Shown in pieces: positions 1-8,519 of a stretch of 64,000 bases of DNA; positions within the stretch are counted from its first letter, which is position 1; the number at the start of each line of letters is the position of its first letter. The stretch is from Hungatella sp. (GTDB taxonomy: Bacteria > Bacillota > Clostridia > Lachnospirales > Lachnospiraceae), in NCBI GenBank assembly GCA_009712635.1, contig WASS01000015.1, positions 434,001-498,000 of the forward strand, given 5' to 3'. The notes below the pieces were generated by a model, which was not told the DNA's origin, did not search any database, and saw only the letters and a list, made by a program, of their open reading frames with translations. The position numbers and the translations under genes are program-made.

Positions 1-97
1 CAGCATCTGTCCGGGTCAGGTAAGATGCCTGCAAAGTCAACATACTGACAGTTTTTTCTGTCTGGCTTTGCTAATTTGTTTTTAAAACAAAAAGACG

Positions 98-144
98 AGA
101 CTTATCTGTGTGTTCATTTCTGTACACACAGATAAGTCTTTTTT
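98..144 (+). terminator. Intrinsic terminator upstream of mntP
   Basis: A perfect 15-bp inverted repeat (98-112 with 125-139) with a 12-base loop runs straight into a T6 run. It most likely ends the transcript of a gene lying left of the window. The other strand also has a short T-run a few bases after the stem, so it may work both ways. No yybP-ykoY manganese riboswitch, which often precedes mntP, was recognised between here and the mntP start. Confidence 0.85.
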
Positions 145-200
145 ATTATATTCTCCCTCTTACACATATAATTAGATACCATATACAGGGGGAAAATCAC

Positions 201-764
201 ATGTCATTATTGGAGTTATTTATTATTGCATTGGGTCTGTCCATGGATGCGTTTGCCGTATCAATCTGCAAAGGTCTTTGCATGCCTCAGATGAACTGGA
301 AAAATGCAGTTATTGCCGGTTTATATTTTGGAGGCTTCCAGGCAGGAATGCCGGTTATCGGTTATCTGCTTGGATCTCAGTTTAAGGATGCCATAACCTC
401 CTATGACCACTGGATCGCTTTCGTCCTTCTTGGAATTATCGGCATCAATATGATCAAAGAATCCTTCAGCAAAGATGAAGTGGAATGTGCCGACTGCTCC
501 CTTGATCCCAAAAACATGTTAATGCTTGCCATTGCCACCAGCATAGACGCATTGGCTGTCGGTGTGACCTTTGCCTTTCTAAAGGTTCAGATCATTCCTG
601 CTGTTTCATTTATCGGAGCAACCACCTTTACCCTTTCTGTCGCGGGAATAAAAGTAGGTAACGTTTTTGGTTCACGCTTTAAATCGAAAGCAGAATTCTC
701 CGGGGGAATTATTCTTATCATGATGGGGGCCAAAATCCTGTTCCAGCATCTCACTGAAATGTAA
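201..764 (+). CDS. mntP: Manganese efflux pump MntP
   Basis: A 187-residue integral membrane protein of the MntP (former DUF204) family, which exports Mn2+ and protects against manganese overload. The family is built from two repeated halves of three helices. Both halves are visible, each with its acidic signature in a helix: [10 protein letters not shown] near the N-terminus and [10 protein letters not shown] past the middle, where the aspartates are known to matter for Mn2+ transport. I start at the ATG at 201, which follows an AGGGGGAAA ribosome binding site, and not at in-frame codons further upstream that would put a terminator stem inside the gene. It is a single-gene unit, convergent with the deacetylase gene at 778. 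The length fits the family. Confidence 0.93.
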   Translation: MSLLELFIIALGLSMDAFAVSICKGLCMPQMNWKNAVIAGLYFGGFQAGMPVIGYLLGSQFKDAITSYDHWIAFVLLGIIGINMIKESFSKDEVECADCSLDPKNMLMLAIATSIDALAVGVTFAFLKVQIIPAVSFIGATTFTLSVAGIKVGNVFGSRFKSKAEFSGGIILIMMGAKILFQHLTEM

Positions 765-777
765 ACATGGGCAGATT

Positions 778-1587
778 TTAAATCCTGATCTGGCTGCCGC
801 CAGGCACTTTCACAATTGTTTTATCTACACTGATCCAGACATCCATTGCCGATGGATTATATACAAAATCCGCATCAATGGTATATTTCAGAGCAGATGC
901 CGCATTCATATAGTCCACAATCTGAATATTCGTTGCATACCAGATATCCTCCCGTTGTCCGGTCATACGGCAGAATTCTTCCATAAGCTCCCAGTTGTCA
1001 TCTCGGGGAAATTCATAGCTGTGTCCCCAGACATACATCAAATAGAGGTATTGGGTCTTATTAAGCTCGATGAACCGTCTTCCATTTTCCAACAGGTTAT
1101 GGTTATGATGGCAGGTGGCTTTCCATTTCAGATAATTTTCAGGCATGGAAAAATCATCGGTGCTGCCCACCACTCTGCAGTATTCGATCCCAAGACTGGG
1201 CAGCATGTTCACAATTTCTTCCGTATAGGAACCGTTTGGATAAGACATTCCACGGACCGGATAACCGGCTGCCCGTTCTAACCCGCGCCTGTCCTCCAGT
1301 ACCTGAAGTGCCGTCATAGGCAGCGGACATCTTGCTATGGTTGGGTGAAGTACGGTGTGGCAGGAAATTTCGTGACCCTTGTATACTTCGTTCCACTCTT
1401 CGGGTTTCAGCCTTTCCTCCTGATCTGCAAGTCCTGAGTTTATATGAAATGTGCCCTTGATTCCATATTGATTAAACAGCTGGGTCAGCCTTCTGTCTTC
1501 CAGTCTCCCATCATCATAACTCATGGTAAGTGCCTTATGCTTTCCTTCCGGATAGCAGATATAGATATTTTTCATATTTTCCATCAT
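778..1587 (-). CDS. NodB-like polysaccharide deacetylase (CE4 superfamily)
   Basis: A 269-residue protein with the NodB fold. The metal-site motif appears as SYDDG near residue 23, and a second metal motif as SCHTVLHP near residue 75. It has no signal peptide, so it should act in the cytoplasm. It is the last gene of the pectin operon: its ATG shares one base with the TAA of the GH105 gene, and GGAG lies 7 bases upstream, which implies translational coupling. The context suggests removal of acetyl or other substituents from imported rhamnogalacturonan fragments, but this is inference because CE4-fold proteins have several substrates. The exact substrate cannot be read from the sequence. Confidence 0.75.
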   Translation of the reverse strand: MMENMKNIYICYPEGKHKALTMSYDDGRLEDRRLTQLFNQYGIKGTFHINSGLADQEERLKPEEWNEVYKGHEISCHTVLHPTIARCPLPMTALQVLEDRRGLERAAGYPVRGMSYPNGSYTEEIVNMLPSLGIEYCRVVGSTDDFSMPENYLKWKATCHHNHNLLENGRRFIELNKTQYLYLMYVWGHSYEFPRDDNWELMEEFCRMTGQREDIWYATNIQIVDYMNAASALKYTIDADFVYNPSAMDVWISVDKTIVKVPGGSQIRI

Positions 1588-2636
1588 TATAATGCTCCGT
1601 CTCCTGCAATCTTATCGTAATTCAGTACCGCACAAAAGAATGCCAGTGCCATTCCCTGTCCCCAGCCCTGAATCCATTTTTTTGATATATTCCGGTAGCC
1701 TTCCCGGTCCTTCATCACTGCCGTACCTCCGGATACATCGGTCACTCTTCCGTCTGCTGCCACATGGGAAAGAATTCCTTCTATGGAGCGTTCCACATAT
1801 TTGATGTGAAGAGGATTTCTCTTTAATGCCATGGCTGCAGCAATTCCCGCAGAGGCAGATACTTCCTCATAGGATTCTTCATCATTTAAAATGGTTCTCC
1901 AAAGCCCATTCTCCGTCTGTAATCCCTTTAACGCAGACAGCTGTTCATTTAAACTTCCAACGATTTCCAAATACTGGGGATACAGATAGCATTGAGGAAG
2001 AATCAGTCCCACCTTACTCATGGTATAAGCTGCCCAGCAGTTTGCTCTTCCCCAGTAAAAGCCTGACATATGGTCCTTGGTGATATTGTTATAACCATGA
2101 TACCAAAGCCCGCTTTCTTCGTCCTGAAGATACTGAATATGCCAGTAATATTGATTTAAGGCATCCTTTATCATGGCCTCATCGCTTGTCATCACACCCA
2201 CTCTGAGGAGAAAGAAGGCAGCCATAAATAAAGTATCCGCCCAGCATTGTTCCGGAAAATCATTGTCTGCAGATACGGTATGCTGAAGGACGTGATCTCC
2301 GAATCGAAGTGCTTCTTCCGTTAAGTAACGGGTCTTTAACCGGATTACATCCATATATTTTTCTTCACCGGTGGCTTCGTAAAGGGTAATAAGGCAGTGC
2401 CCCATGGCACAGGTATTTACTGTCAGCACCGGAAGTCCAAGTTCCATCAGCTCGTCTACCCGCTCCTTTAAAAAGTTCAGATATGATTCATTCTTTGTTA
2501 CCTCGTAGGCTTCTGCCAGCCCGTAATATGCCACTCCGCATGGCCAGTCCCAGGACATATCCATTCTCTTTGTCCGTTCCAGAATAAGGTTCATGGCATC
2601 TGTAATTCTTGTCTCATCATAATGTAACTTCCCCAT
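1587..2636 (-). CDS. Unsaturated rhamnogalacturonyl hydrolase, GH105 (YteR/YesR type)
   Basis: A 349-residue alpha/alpha-barrel enzyme of family GH105. These enzymes remove the 4,5-unsaturated galacturonate that lyases leave on the non-reducing end of rhamnogalacturonan oligosaccharides. The probable catalytic aspartate lies in PEQCWADTLF (D134), the equivalent of D143 of Bacillus YteR. Aromatic-rich stretches (for example GLWYHGYN) fit the sugar-binding cleft. There is no signal peptide. I prefer the ATG at 2636, which lies 8 bases after GGAGG, to the GTG at 2639. It sits directly behind the PL11-CE12 gene, which supplies its unsaturated substrate, and one base overlaps the next gene. Confidence 0.88.
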   Translation of the reverse strand: MGKLHYDETRITDAMNLILERTKRMDMSWDWPCGVAYYGLAEAYEVTKNESYLNFLKERVDELMELGLPVLTVNTCAMGHCLITLYEATGEEKYMDVIRLKTRYLTEEALRFGDHVLQHTVSADNDFPEQCWADTLFMAAFFLLRVGVMTSDEAMIKDALNQYYWHIQYLQDEESGLWYHGYNNITKDHMSGFYWGRANCWAAYTMSKVGLILPQCYLYPQYLEIVGSLNEQLSALKGLQTENGLWRTILNDEESYEEVSASAGIAAAMALKRNPLHIKYVERSIEGILSHVAADGRVTDVSGGTAVMKDREGYRNISKKWIQGWGQGMALAFFCAVLNYDKIAGDGAL

Positions 2637-2639
2637 CAC

Positions 2640-5600
2640 TTATACCTCCGTTTTTCCATCTATTATAAATCTTTTTCCTTCATTTGCCAATAATTGTCCA
2701 AAGATACCGGCACCCATTTCCGATAAATGAACCAGATCTTCCGTGTAACATTCCACTGCCGTCTTTTCTCCTGATTTCCACAGAAACTCCTCACATAAAC
2801 CATATAAATCCACAAACAAAACCGGTCTCGTTTCTGCAAATTTTCTCATTTCATCCCTGTAAGCCGGAAGAAGACGGGCAATCTCTTCCTTTTCCCCCTT
2901 CCTGTCCCGATCAAAGGGGCAGAGACAGACTGGGGAGATAATAACAGGGTAACCGCCTTTCTCAAGTGCCGCTTCCACATAGAGTTCCAAATACTCAGAA
3001 AGCCGCGCAAGTGGTACATACCGGTCTTCTTTTGAAGCATTGGCATCATTGTATCCAAATTGGATAAAGAGATAGTCCCCTGGCTTCATTCGACTTTTTA
3101 TATCTTCCAGTCTTCCTTCTTCTAAAAATGTTTTTAAGGATCTTCCTGCCATTGCGCAGTTATCCACTACAAGTCTCCTGCTCTCGTATCTTGTTTCCTG
3201 GGGAAATAATCCTTCTGTGCAGCGCCTTATTTGATAGGAGCTGCCATGATCCAGGCAGGAAAGCAGTTTTTCTCCCATGCCGGTCTGCTTTTTCTCTTCT
3301 TCCCCATAGCTTTTTGTAATAGAGTCACCTGCCAGAAAAACAACAGGCTTTCGCTGCATAAAAGGAAGTACACGACGAAAATCCATATCAGTTCCATAAT
3401 AAAATTTAGGATAGCATGGCTGATTGTAGCAGTTGTTCTGCCATGCCACTCCACAGCGGTACTGAGTGTCGTGCATGAATGTAAACAGTTTATGTCCGGT
3501 TACTTCCGTGTTGGTATAAATCCGTATGGCAGAACTGTCTTTTGTTCTCACAAGAATCTCTTCCCTGAAATCCCCAAAAATGTCCGCCACAAGGCATGGG
3601 TTTCCTTTGGTTCCATTGTTTGTTTCCGTTTGTTCCGGACAGAGCATTGTGCCATGAATCCAGTCGTTTACCACACCTGTGGGATGCTGGCTTAAATAAT
3701 CCGTTCCGTCTGTAATCTGGGTGGATAAATCTCCTGCCCACCGGATGGACATATTGGTTCCAAGGGTTTCATTTTTCATCATTGCACCATGACAATCATA
3801 GGTTCCCTCTCCGTTTACCCAGCACTGCAGTCCTCTTACGCCCTCCAGCACATCTCCAATCATACATCTGCCCAGATCTTCTTCGGCATATTTTCCAAAA
3901 ATGATCTGCCCGTTTTCTCCATCCCGCAGTGCATAGCCATATGGGGCATTTTCTGCTCCTTCAAATACGGCAAATATTTCATATCCAGGGCGGTCCGGAT
4001 CAATGTCTGCTACATGCATGGCATCTCCATGCCCCAGTTTCGCTTCTCTCCCATCTGGGAGAATGCCTGTCAGGCTGTACAAAAGAGTCCCGTCATGATC
4101 AATACAGGCAGCTCCGTAGATGATTTCCATGCATCCATCCCCATCTACATCTGCAACAGAGAGAGAATGATTTCCCTGTCCTGCCATTTTCCCATAAACC
4201 GGATCTGTTCCCCATTTCTCATGTGGATTGTCATAGAATGGATTTTTCATGGGAACAAACCCGCTGTCTGCCACCCATTCCTTAAGAAAGCGGTTCTCAA
4301 AAAATGAATAAGCAGCGATTGCTGCCCGGGTATAATACCCGCGGCAGGCTATGAAATAAGGCCTCTTTCCATCCAGATAGGCCACTCCTGACAAAAATCG
4401 GTCCACCCGGTTGCATGGTTCGATGCGGGGCATGGCATAATCCCCCCAGCGCAGACCATCATCTACCCGTTCAAATGGAAATACAATGGTATCCAGCTCT
4501 TTTCCGTCACCGGCAAACATGGTCAGATATTCTGGTCCATGAAAAATAAAGCCTTCCCATTCTCTCAATCTGTTTTTCGGACTCCTTGCAGGTGCATACA
4601 CATCAAGAAAATAATCGACTGCCTCTTTTTGCTGAACCTCATTTAAGGGATAACTCCAGTGGGGCGAAATATGAAAGCATTCTTCTAACGTATCCGGCCA
4701 TTGTCCCGCCTTTACCTCCGGCTGCTCCTGCCATCCGGCAAACAAACGGCAAAGGTGAGCCTCATAATCCTCAGATCCTGACACATAGGAATCACTATGA
4801 CTGTACCCTCTGTTACAGTCCTCCTGTGGCATGGTAATATAGAATTCTTCCACAACCTCTCCGCCTGCTCCATATCTGGTCATGCGGGTCCCCGGAGCCG
4901 TCTTTACAGCCATTTCCGCCTTTCCGTCTCCATTAAAATCGTAGCAGATAAACTGGGTGTAATGGGCACCAGCCCGGATATTCGGTCCCATGTCAAGCCG
5001 CCATAATAGAGTTCCGTCTAGCTGATAGCAATCCAGAATACAGTTTCCCGTATATCCGGAAATGGATACGTCATGGGAATTAGACGGATCCCATTTGACT
5101 ATATATTCGTATTCTCCATCTCCATTAACATCTGCCACAGACATGTCATTGGCAGAATAAGTGAACGTTTCATTTGATGGTGTCACTCCCCCAGCTGGCT
5201 TTTTAACCGGAATATCCAGATAATCGTGCTCCCATACCCGTACTGGCTCACAGGGTTCTGATTCCACCCCATTGATGACCGGTGCCACACAATAGACTGA
5301 CGCTTCCGTTCCCTGGCTATCCAGATAGTTGGTACTGTCTGTCACACCCCCAAGGCTGACTCCATTCCGGAAAATTCTAAAATTCACGCCTGTAAGACCA
5401 TCTCCTCCGTCTGATACTCCAGTCACTTCATTCAGAAAAAAGCGCCAGCTTAAGAAGATTCCATTCTTCACCTTAACTGCAATCAGACCTCTTGAAAGTT
5501 TCTCCAGCTGTTCCTCCTGATGAAAATGAACAGGAGAAACAAAAGACTCTTTTTCCAGCACACAGCCATCTTCAGCTATGTGGCAGATAAGAATATAGTG

Positions 5601-5786
5601 GGGAATGAAAGTAGCCTTTTTTAAAGTAAACACCTTCTCATCCGTTTCATGAATCTCTTTCATCAGACGATAGGAGGTTTCACTGGTTTCCCGGTCCGAC
5701 CAGTAGATACAGGTAGTTTTGGTCTTATTGAACGGATCCCAGGCAATGGTAAACTCCTGTGGATTAACAGATAACAGCCTTATCAT
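2640..5786 (-). CDS. Rhamnogalacturonan lyase (PL11) fused to SGNH acetylesterase (CE12)
   Basis: A 1048-residue bifunctional enzyme. Residues 1-90 are an N-terminal extension, possibly Fn3-like. Residues about 95-790 match the PL11 beta-propeller lyases (Bacillus YesW/YesX), with repeated acidic calcium-binding turns such as DVNGDGEYE and DVDGDGCME. From about 815 a second domain carries the CE12/SGNH blocks: GDSITKSYG (nucleophile serine, about 820), AGRSLKTF (about 876), QFGYND (about 908, where the family usually has QFGHND) and DLVHLS (about 1013, catalytic Asp/His). In Bacillus the lyase and the esterase (YesW/X, RhgT/YesY) are separate genes. There is no signal peptide, so both activities should be cytoplasmic. 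GGGAGG precedes the ATG. It is followed closely by GH105. Confidence 0.88.
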   Translation of the reverse strand: MIRLLSVNPQEFTIAWDPFNKTKTTCIYWSDRETSETSYRLMKEIHETDEKVFTLKKATFIPHYILICHIAEDGCVLEKESFVSPVHFHQEEQLEKLSRGLIAVKVKNGIFLSWRFFLNEVTGVSDGGDGLTGVNFRIFRNGVSLGGVTDSTNYLDSQGTEASVYCVAPVINGVESEPCEPVRVWEHDYLDIPVKKPAGGVTPSNETFTYSANDMSVADVNGDGEYEYIVKWDPSNSHDVSISGYTGNCILDCYQLDGTLLWRLDMGPNIRAGAHYTQFICYDFNGDGKAEMAVKTAPGTRMTRYGAGGEVVEEFYITMPQEDCNRGYSHSDSYVSGSEDYEAHLCRLFAGWQEQPEVKAGQWPDTLEECFHISPHWSYPLNEVQQKEAVDYFLDVYAPARSPKNRLREWEGFIFHGPEYLTMFAGDGKELDTIVFPFERVDDGLRWGDYAMPRIEPCNRVDRFLSGVAYLDGKRPYFIACRGYYTRAAIAAYSFFENRFLKEWVADSGFVPMKNPFYDNPHEKWGTDPVYGKMAGQGNHSLSVADVDGDGCMEIIYGAACIDHDGTLLYSLTGILPDGREAKLGHGDAMHVADIDPDRPGYEIFAVFEGAENAPYGYALRDGENGQIIFGKYAEEDLGRCMIGDVLEGVRGLQCWVNGEGTYDCHGAMMKNETLGTNMSIRWAGDLSTQITDGTDYLSQHPTGVVNDWIHGTMLCPEQTETNNGTKGNPCLVADIFGDFREEILVRTKDSSAIRIYTNTEVTGHKLFTFMHDTQYRCGVAWQNNCYNQPCYPKFYYGTDMDFRRVLPFMQRKPVVFLAGDSITKSYGEEEKKQTGMGEKLLSCLDHGSSYQIRRCTEGLFPQETRYESRRLVVDNCAMAGRSLKTFLEEGRLEDIKSRMKPGDYLFIQFGYNDANASKEDRYVPLARLSEYLELYVEAALEKGGYPVIISPVCLCPFDRDRKGEKEEIARLLPAYRDEMRKFAETRPVLFVDLYGLCEEFLWKSGEKTAVECYTEDLVHLSEMGAGIFGQLLANEGKRFIIDGKTEV

Positions 5787-5804
5787 AATAATTCCTCCCT
5801 CTGT

Positions 5805-8432
5805 CTAGGCTTTCCGAAAGCTTTCAAACGACATTCCAGATATCAGGGTGTCCGCTTCCTCTAAATTTTTCGGCAGCTGATCTCTGATAAATTCCAGAGT
5901 ACAAATAACATTTAAGCACCACTGAGCTGCAAAATTCGTTGAAATCCAGGGAATCTCACGAAGTTCTTCCTGGTTTGCACAGTTTTTTAAAACAGTGGTT
6001 TGAAAACCGCTGTGATTCTCTTCACAAAGAAGAGCATGAAGAAGATGACTCCAGGTAGTTTTTGCAAGCATTTCATCGTTATAATACCAGGCTCCATAAG
6101 CTCCCATGGCTGCTGCCATAAACGGAAGGGAAAACTCCCGGTCACCAATAATCCCTCCGGATTCCTCCAGCTGCTTTTCTTTTGGAAGATAATAAAACCT
6201 GCCGTACTCCGCCAGCATTTCTTTCCAGATGGGATCAGAAAGAAGATCCGCCATCTCCTGCCAGATCTGAGGTGCTCCCATACAGATTTGCAGGTGTGTC
6301 CCGCCCGCTGCCCGTTCTCCAATGTATCTTAAGTGAACGGTCTCAGGGTCAAATTCAAAGTCCGGTCCGGATACCAGTCTTAATGGTGCCATTTTTATAT
6401 CCTCAATTCCCGTCCGGATCTTATCCAGGTAACGGTTATCCTCAGACCGTTCCCACTGGGTCAGCCAGTTTGCACAAAGAGAGGACCAGTCAGGTCCGCT
6501 TCTGGCATGGCTTTTATAGACCATTTCAGAGGAATCATAAAAATCTGCCAGCGGATCTTTTGTAAGGAACGTTTTTTCATTATCCTTTAGTTCCTCAAAG
6601 ATATCCTCCAGCCGGTGATCTCCCGTCATATAGTAATAATACCGGTGATGAGCTGCCATGGCAATCCTTGCTTCCTTGCATGGACAGCCCCAGTGACGTA
6701 CATTATGTCGGGAGCCCAGCCCCTTAAATTTTCCCATATGATATACATCAACCTCGGAGGCATGTCTGGTCAGCTTCTCCGCCAGGGAAAATGTTTCTGC
6801 TCTTCCGGAGCGTAAAAAGGAAAGCCAGAGCCAGAGTGTGGGAACCAGTTCCGTATTATCCCAGGCGTAACCGCCCATATCATACCTCCACTGGTGGCGC
6901 TCCTTGTCGTAGGTATGCATAAAATCCCCATAATTAAAAAGCCCGTACCAGCCTCTTTGATCCACTTCTTCTTCATAGAAAACAGCGGCCCACTCCAGCT
7001 GGTCTTCCAGCCAGATTTCCATCTGGCTTTCCCGTTTCGGTAGGGACCAGTATCCAAATGCACGGTGCTCATGATAGAATTCCGGAGTTCCCACGTACTG
7101 GGGGGGATGATTCACTTCGTTTGAAAATTCCAGAAGTTCTTCCTCACCGGGAATGACTTCATTAAAGAACGCTACAGAATATTCGCTGGTGGTCGCAATT
7201 CCAAAGGGGTCCGCCCCCTTGTAATCATAACCCTCATAATATACCTGGTTATATCCGCGGCTGGCATAATGTCTGAAATCCATTGCCTCGGCTGACGGAC
7301 TGTAAAGCCAGACTGTAGCTTTTGCCTCTTCACCTGTCATACTGCGAAACGTATATCCGGAAGGATAAGTCTGCCAGAAATCACGGATAGCAAATCCCAC
7401 ACTTCCGTTTTCTCCGCCCAAAGCAGCAGCCCCTCCCGCTCTTCTTCCATGGAGACAGTCTAAGTAACACACACCCTCCTCTTTCATTTTCTTCTTCAGC
7501 CGGAAATGACTGGGACTGTCCTGACAGAAATCATATTCATCCCAAAACGGCATATCTTCCATGACTTTATCCACAATTTCTCTGTCGTTTCCCTGAAGAA
7601 TCAACTGTTTTCCAGCCATCTGGCTGGAATAGACTGCTTCCGGCACCCTGGGTCTCCAGGTTAAAAGCTCTGCCAGTGCCTCATGAACCGTCCCAAAATC
7701 CCCTTCGAATCTTACATGCCGGTTATACATACTTCCTTTTACCGGAATGGTAAATTCCAGGCCGATTCCTTTTAAAAAATCTCTGTTTTCGTCCCCGTCA
7801 TAAAGAAACGTATGGGTGAAATGAAGGCCTTCACTGCCCATACCTGCATGAAGCCGAATAATAAAGGGGAGCTTTCTTTCCCCGTCTTTGGAAATATGGA
7901 CTCCTGTGTATTTAATCACTGTCTGAAGCGGTCCTTCCTCCTCCAGAGTGACTTCCTCCACAAAACCCTGGTACTGTTTTTGCAGTTGCCCTGTCATTTC
8001 ATCTTTCGTAAACGGTTCTTCCAGCAAAAGTACCGGGTTTGCAGATGATACCCGGGGTTCTCCACGGACTGTCAGGTCCTTAAATAAAAAAGAGCCTTTA
8101 TAAGGAACACGAAAAGACAAAGCATCTGTTTTTATAAACATCTCCTCTGTCCCCTTGCTAATGATCAGGCTGCGGGATATGTTCTGTGTATTTCCATCAG
8201 CAGTCAGTATCTGGATTTCATCAGTAAGCTGGTCTGCACATGCAGAATGCGCCGTCCACTTGACTGAGCCGTCAGGCCAGTAAGCCGTAATTCTGGACTG
8301 CATGGCAGCCTGAGTCCCATCCTGATTTTTCAACACATAGGACTGATTTTTTCCGCATTCTCCCTGATTCCACATGCAGCCCCAGGTGGTATACCCACGT
8401 TTTAGCCTGTCTCTTAAATTATGCAGCTTCAT
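5805..8432 (-). CDS. yetA: YetA-like protein, probable exo-rhamnogalacturonan lyase (PL26)
   Basis: A large protein of about 875 residues resembling Bacillus YetA, which is found next to lplABCD, and the PL26 exo-acting rhamnogalacturonan lyases. The family assignment rests on length, its many Trp/Tyr/His-rich stretches (for example GAYGAWYYND and AHHRYYYYMTGD) and the locus. The reaction would be beta-elimination at chain ends of rhamnogalacturonan I. No signal peptide is seen. I place the start at the ATG at 8432 because a strong GGAGG lies 5 bases upstream. The in-frame ATG at 8468 has no ribosome binding site at a normal distance and sits next to a GC-rich hairpin. It lies between lplA and the PL11-CE12 gene, 18 bases from the latter. 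Confidence 0.72.
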   Translation of the reverse strand: MKLHNLRDRLKRGYTTWGCMWNQGECGKNQSYVLKNQDGTQAAMQSRITAYWPDGSVKWTAHSACADQLTDEIQILTADGNTQNISRSLIISKGTEEMFIKTDALSFRVPYKGSFLFKDLTVRGEPRVSSANPVLLLEEPFTKDEMTGQLQKQYQGFVEEVTLEEEGPLQTVIKYTGVHISKDGERKLPFIIRLHAGMGSEGLHFTHTFLYDGDENRDFLKGIGLEFTIPVKGSMYNRHVRFEGDFGTVHEALAELLTWRPRVPEAVYSSQMAGKQLILQGNDREIVDKVMEDMPFWDEYDFCQDSPSHFRLKKKMKEEGVCYLDCLHGRRAGGAAALGGENGSVGFAIRDFWQTYPSGYTFRSMTGEEAKATVWLYSPSAEAMDFRHYASRGYNQVYYEGYDYKGADPFGIATTSEYSVAFFNEVIPGEEELLEFSNEVNHPPQYVGTPEFYHEHRAFGYWSLPKRESQMEIWLEDQLEWAAVFYEEEVDQRGWYGLFNYGDFMHTYDKERHQWRYDMGGYAWDNTELVPTLWLWLSFLRSGRAETFSLAEKLTRHASEVDVYHMGKFKGLGSRHNVRHWGCPCKEARIAMAAHHRYYYYMTGDHRLEDIFEELKDNEKTFLTKDPLADFYDSSEMVYKSHARSGPDWSSLCANWLTQWERSEDNRYLDKIRTGIEDIKMAPLRLVSGPDFEFDPETVHLRYIGERAAGGTHLQICMGAPQIWQEMADLLSDPIWKEMLAEYGRFYYLPKEKQLEESGGIIGDREFSLPFMAAAMGAYGAWYYNDEMLAKTTWSHLLHALLCEENHSGFQTTVLKNCANQEELREIPWISTNFAAQWCLNVICTLEFIRDQLPKNLEEADTLISGMSFESFRKA

Positions 8433-8475
8433 ATAATCCTCCGTCTGCGCAAAACTGCGCTTTTTCATCCAAAGA

Positions 8476-8509
8476 GGCGGTGCGGCTCCTGCAAGGAATC
8501 CGCACCGCC
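8476..8509 (-). promoter_or_regulatory. GC-rich intercistronic hairpin between lplA and yetA
   Basis: A perfect 10-bp GC-only-rich inverted repeat (8476-8485 with 8500-8509) lies right after the lplA stop codon. There is no T-run, so it is not a normal terminator. It could stabilise the lplA message 3' end or limit read-through, so that the binding protein is made in excess over the downstream enzymes. This is a common arrangement in ABC importer operons. Confidence 0.6.
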
Positions 8510-8519
8510 CAGGCCAAAC

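Noticed and set aside
1-97. Coding end of a gene at the left edge
   Set aside because: The stretch is short, no frame shows recognisable protein sequence, and the terminator at 98-144 only implies an upstream gene.
3231-3695. Long open frames on the plus strand inside the PL11-CE12, PL26-like, GH28 and RHS genes
   Set aside because: They run antisense to well-supported genes, lack ribosome binding sites and show no protein family features.
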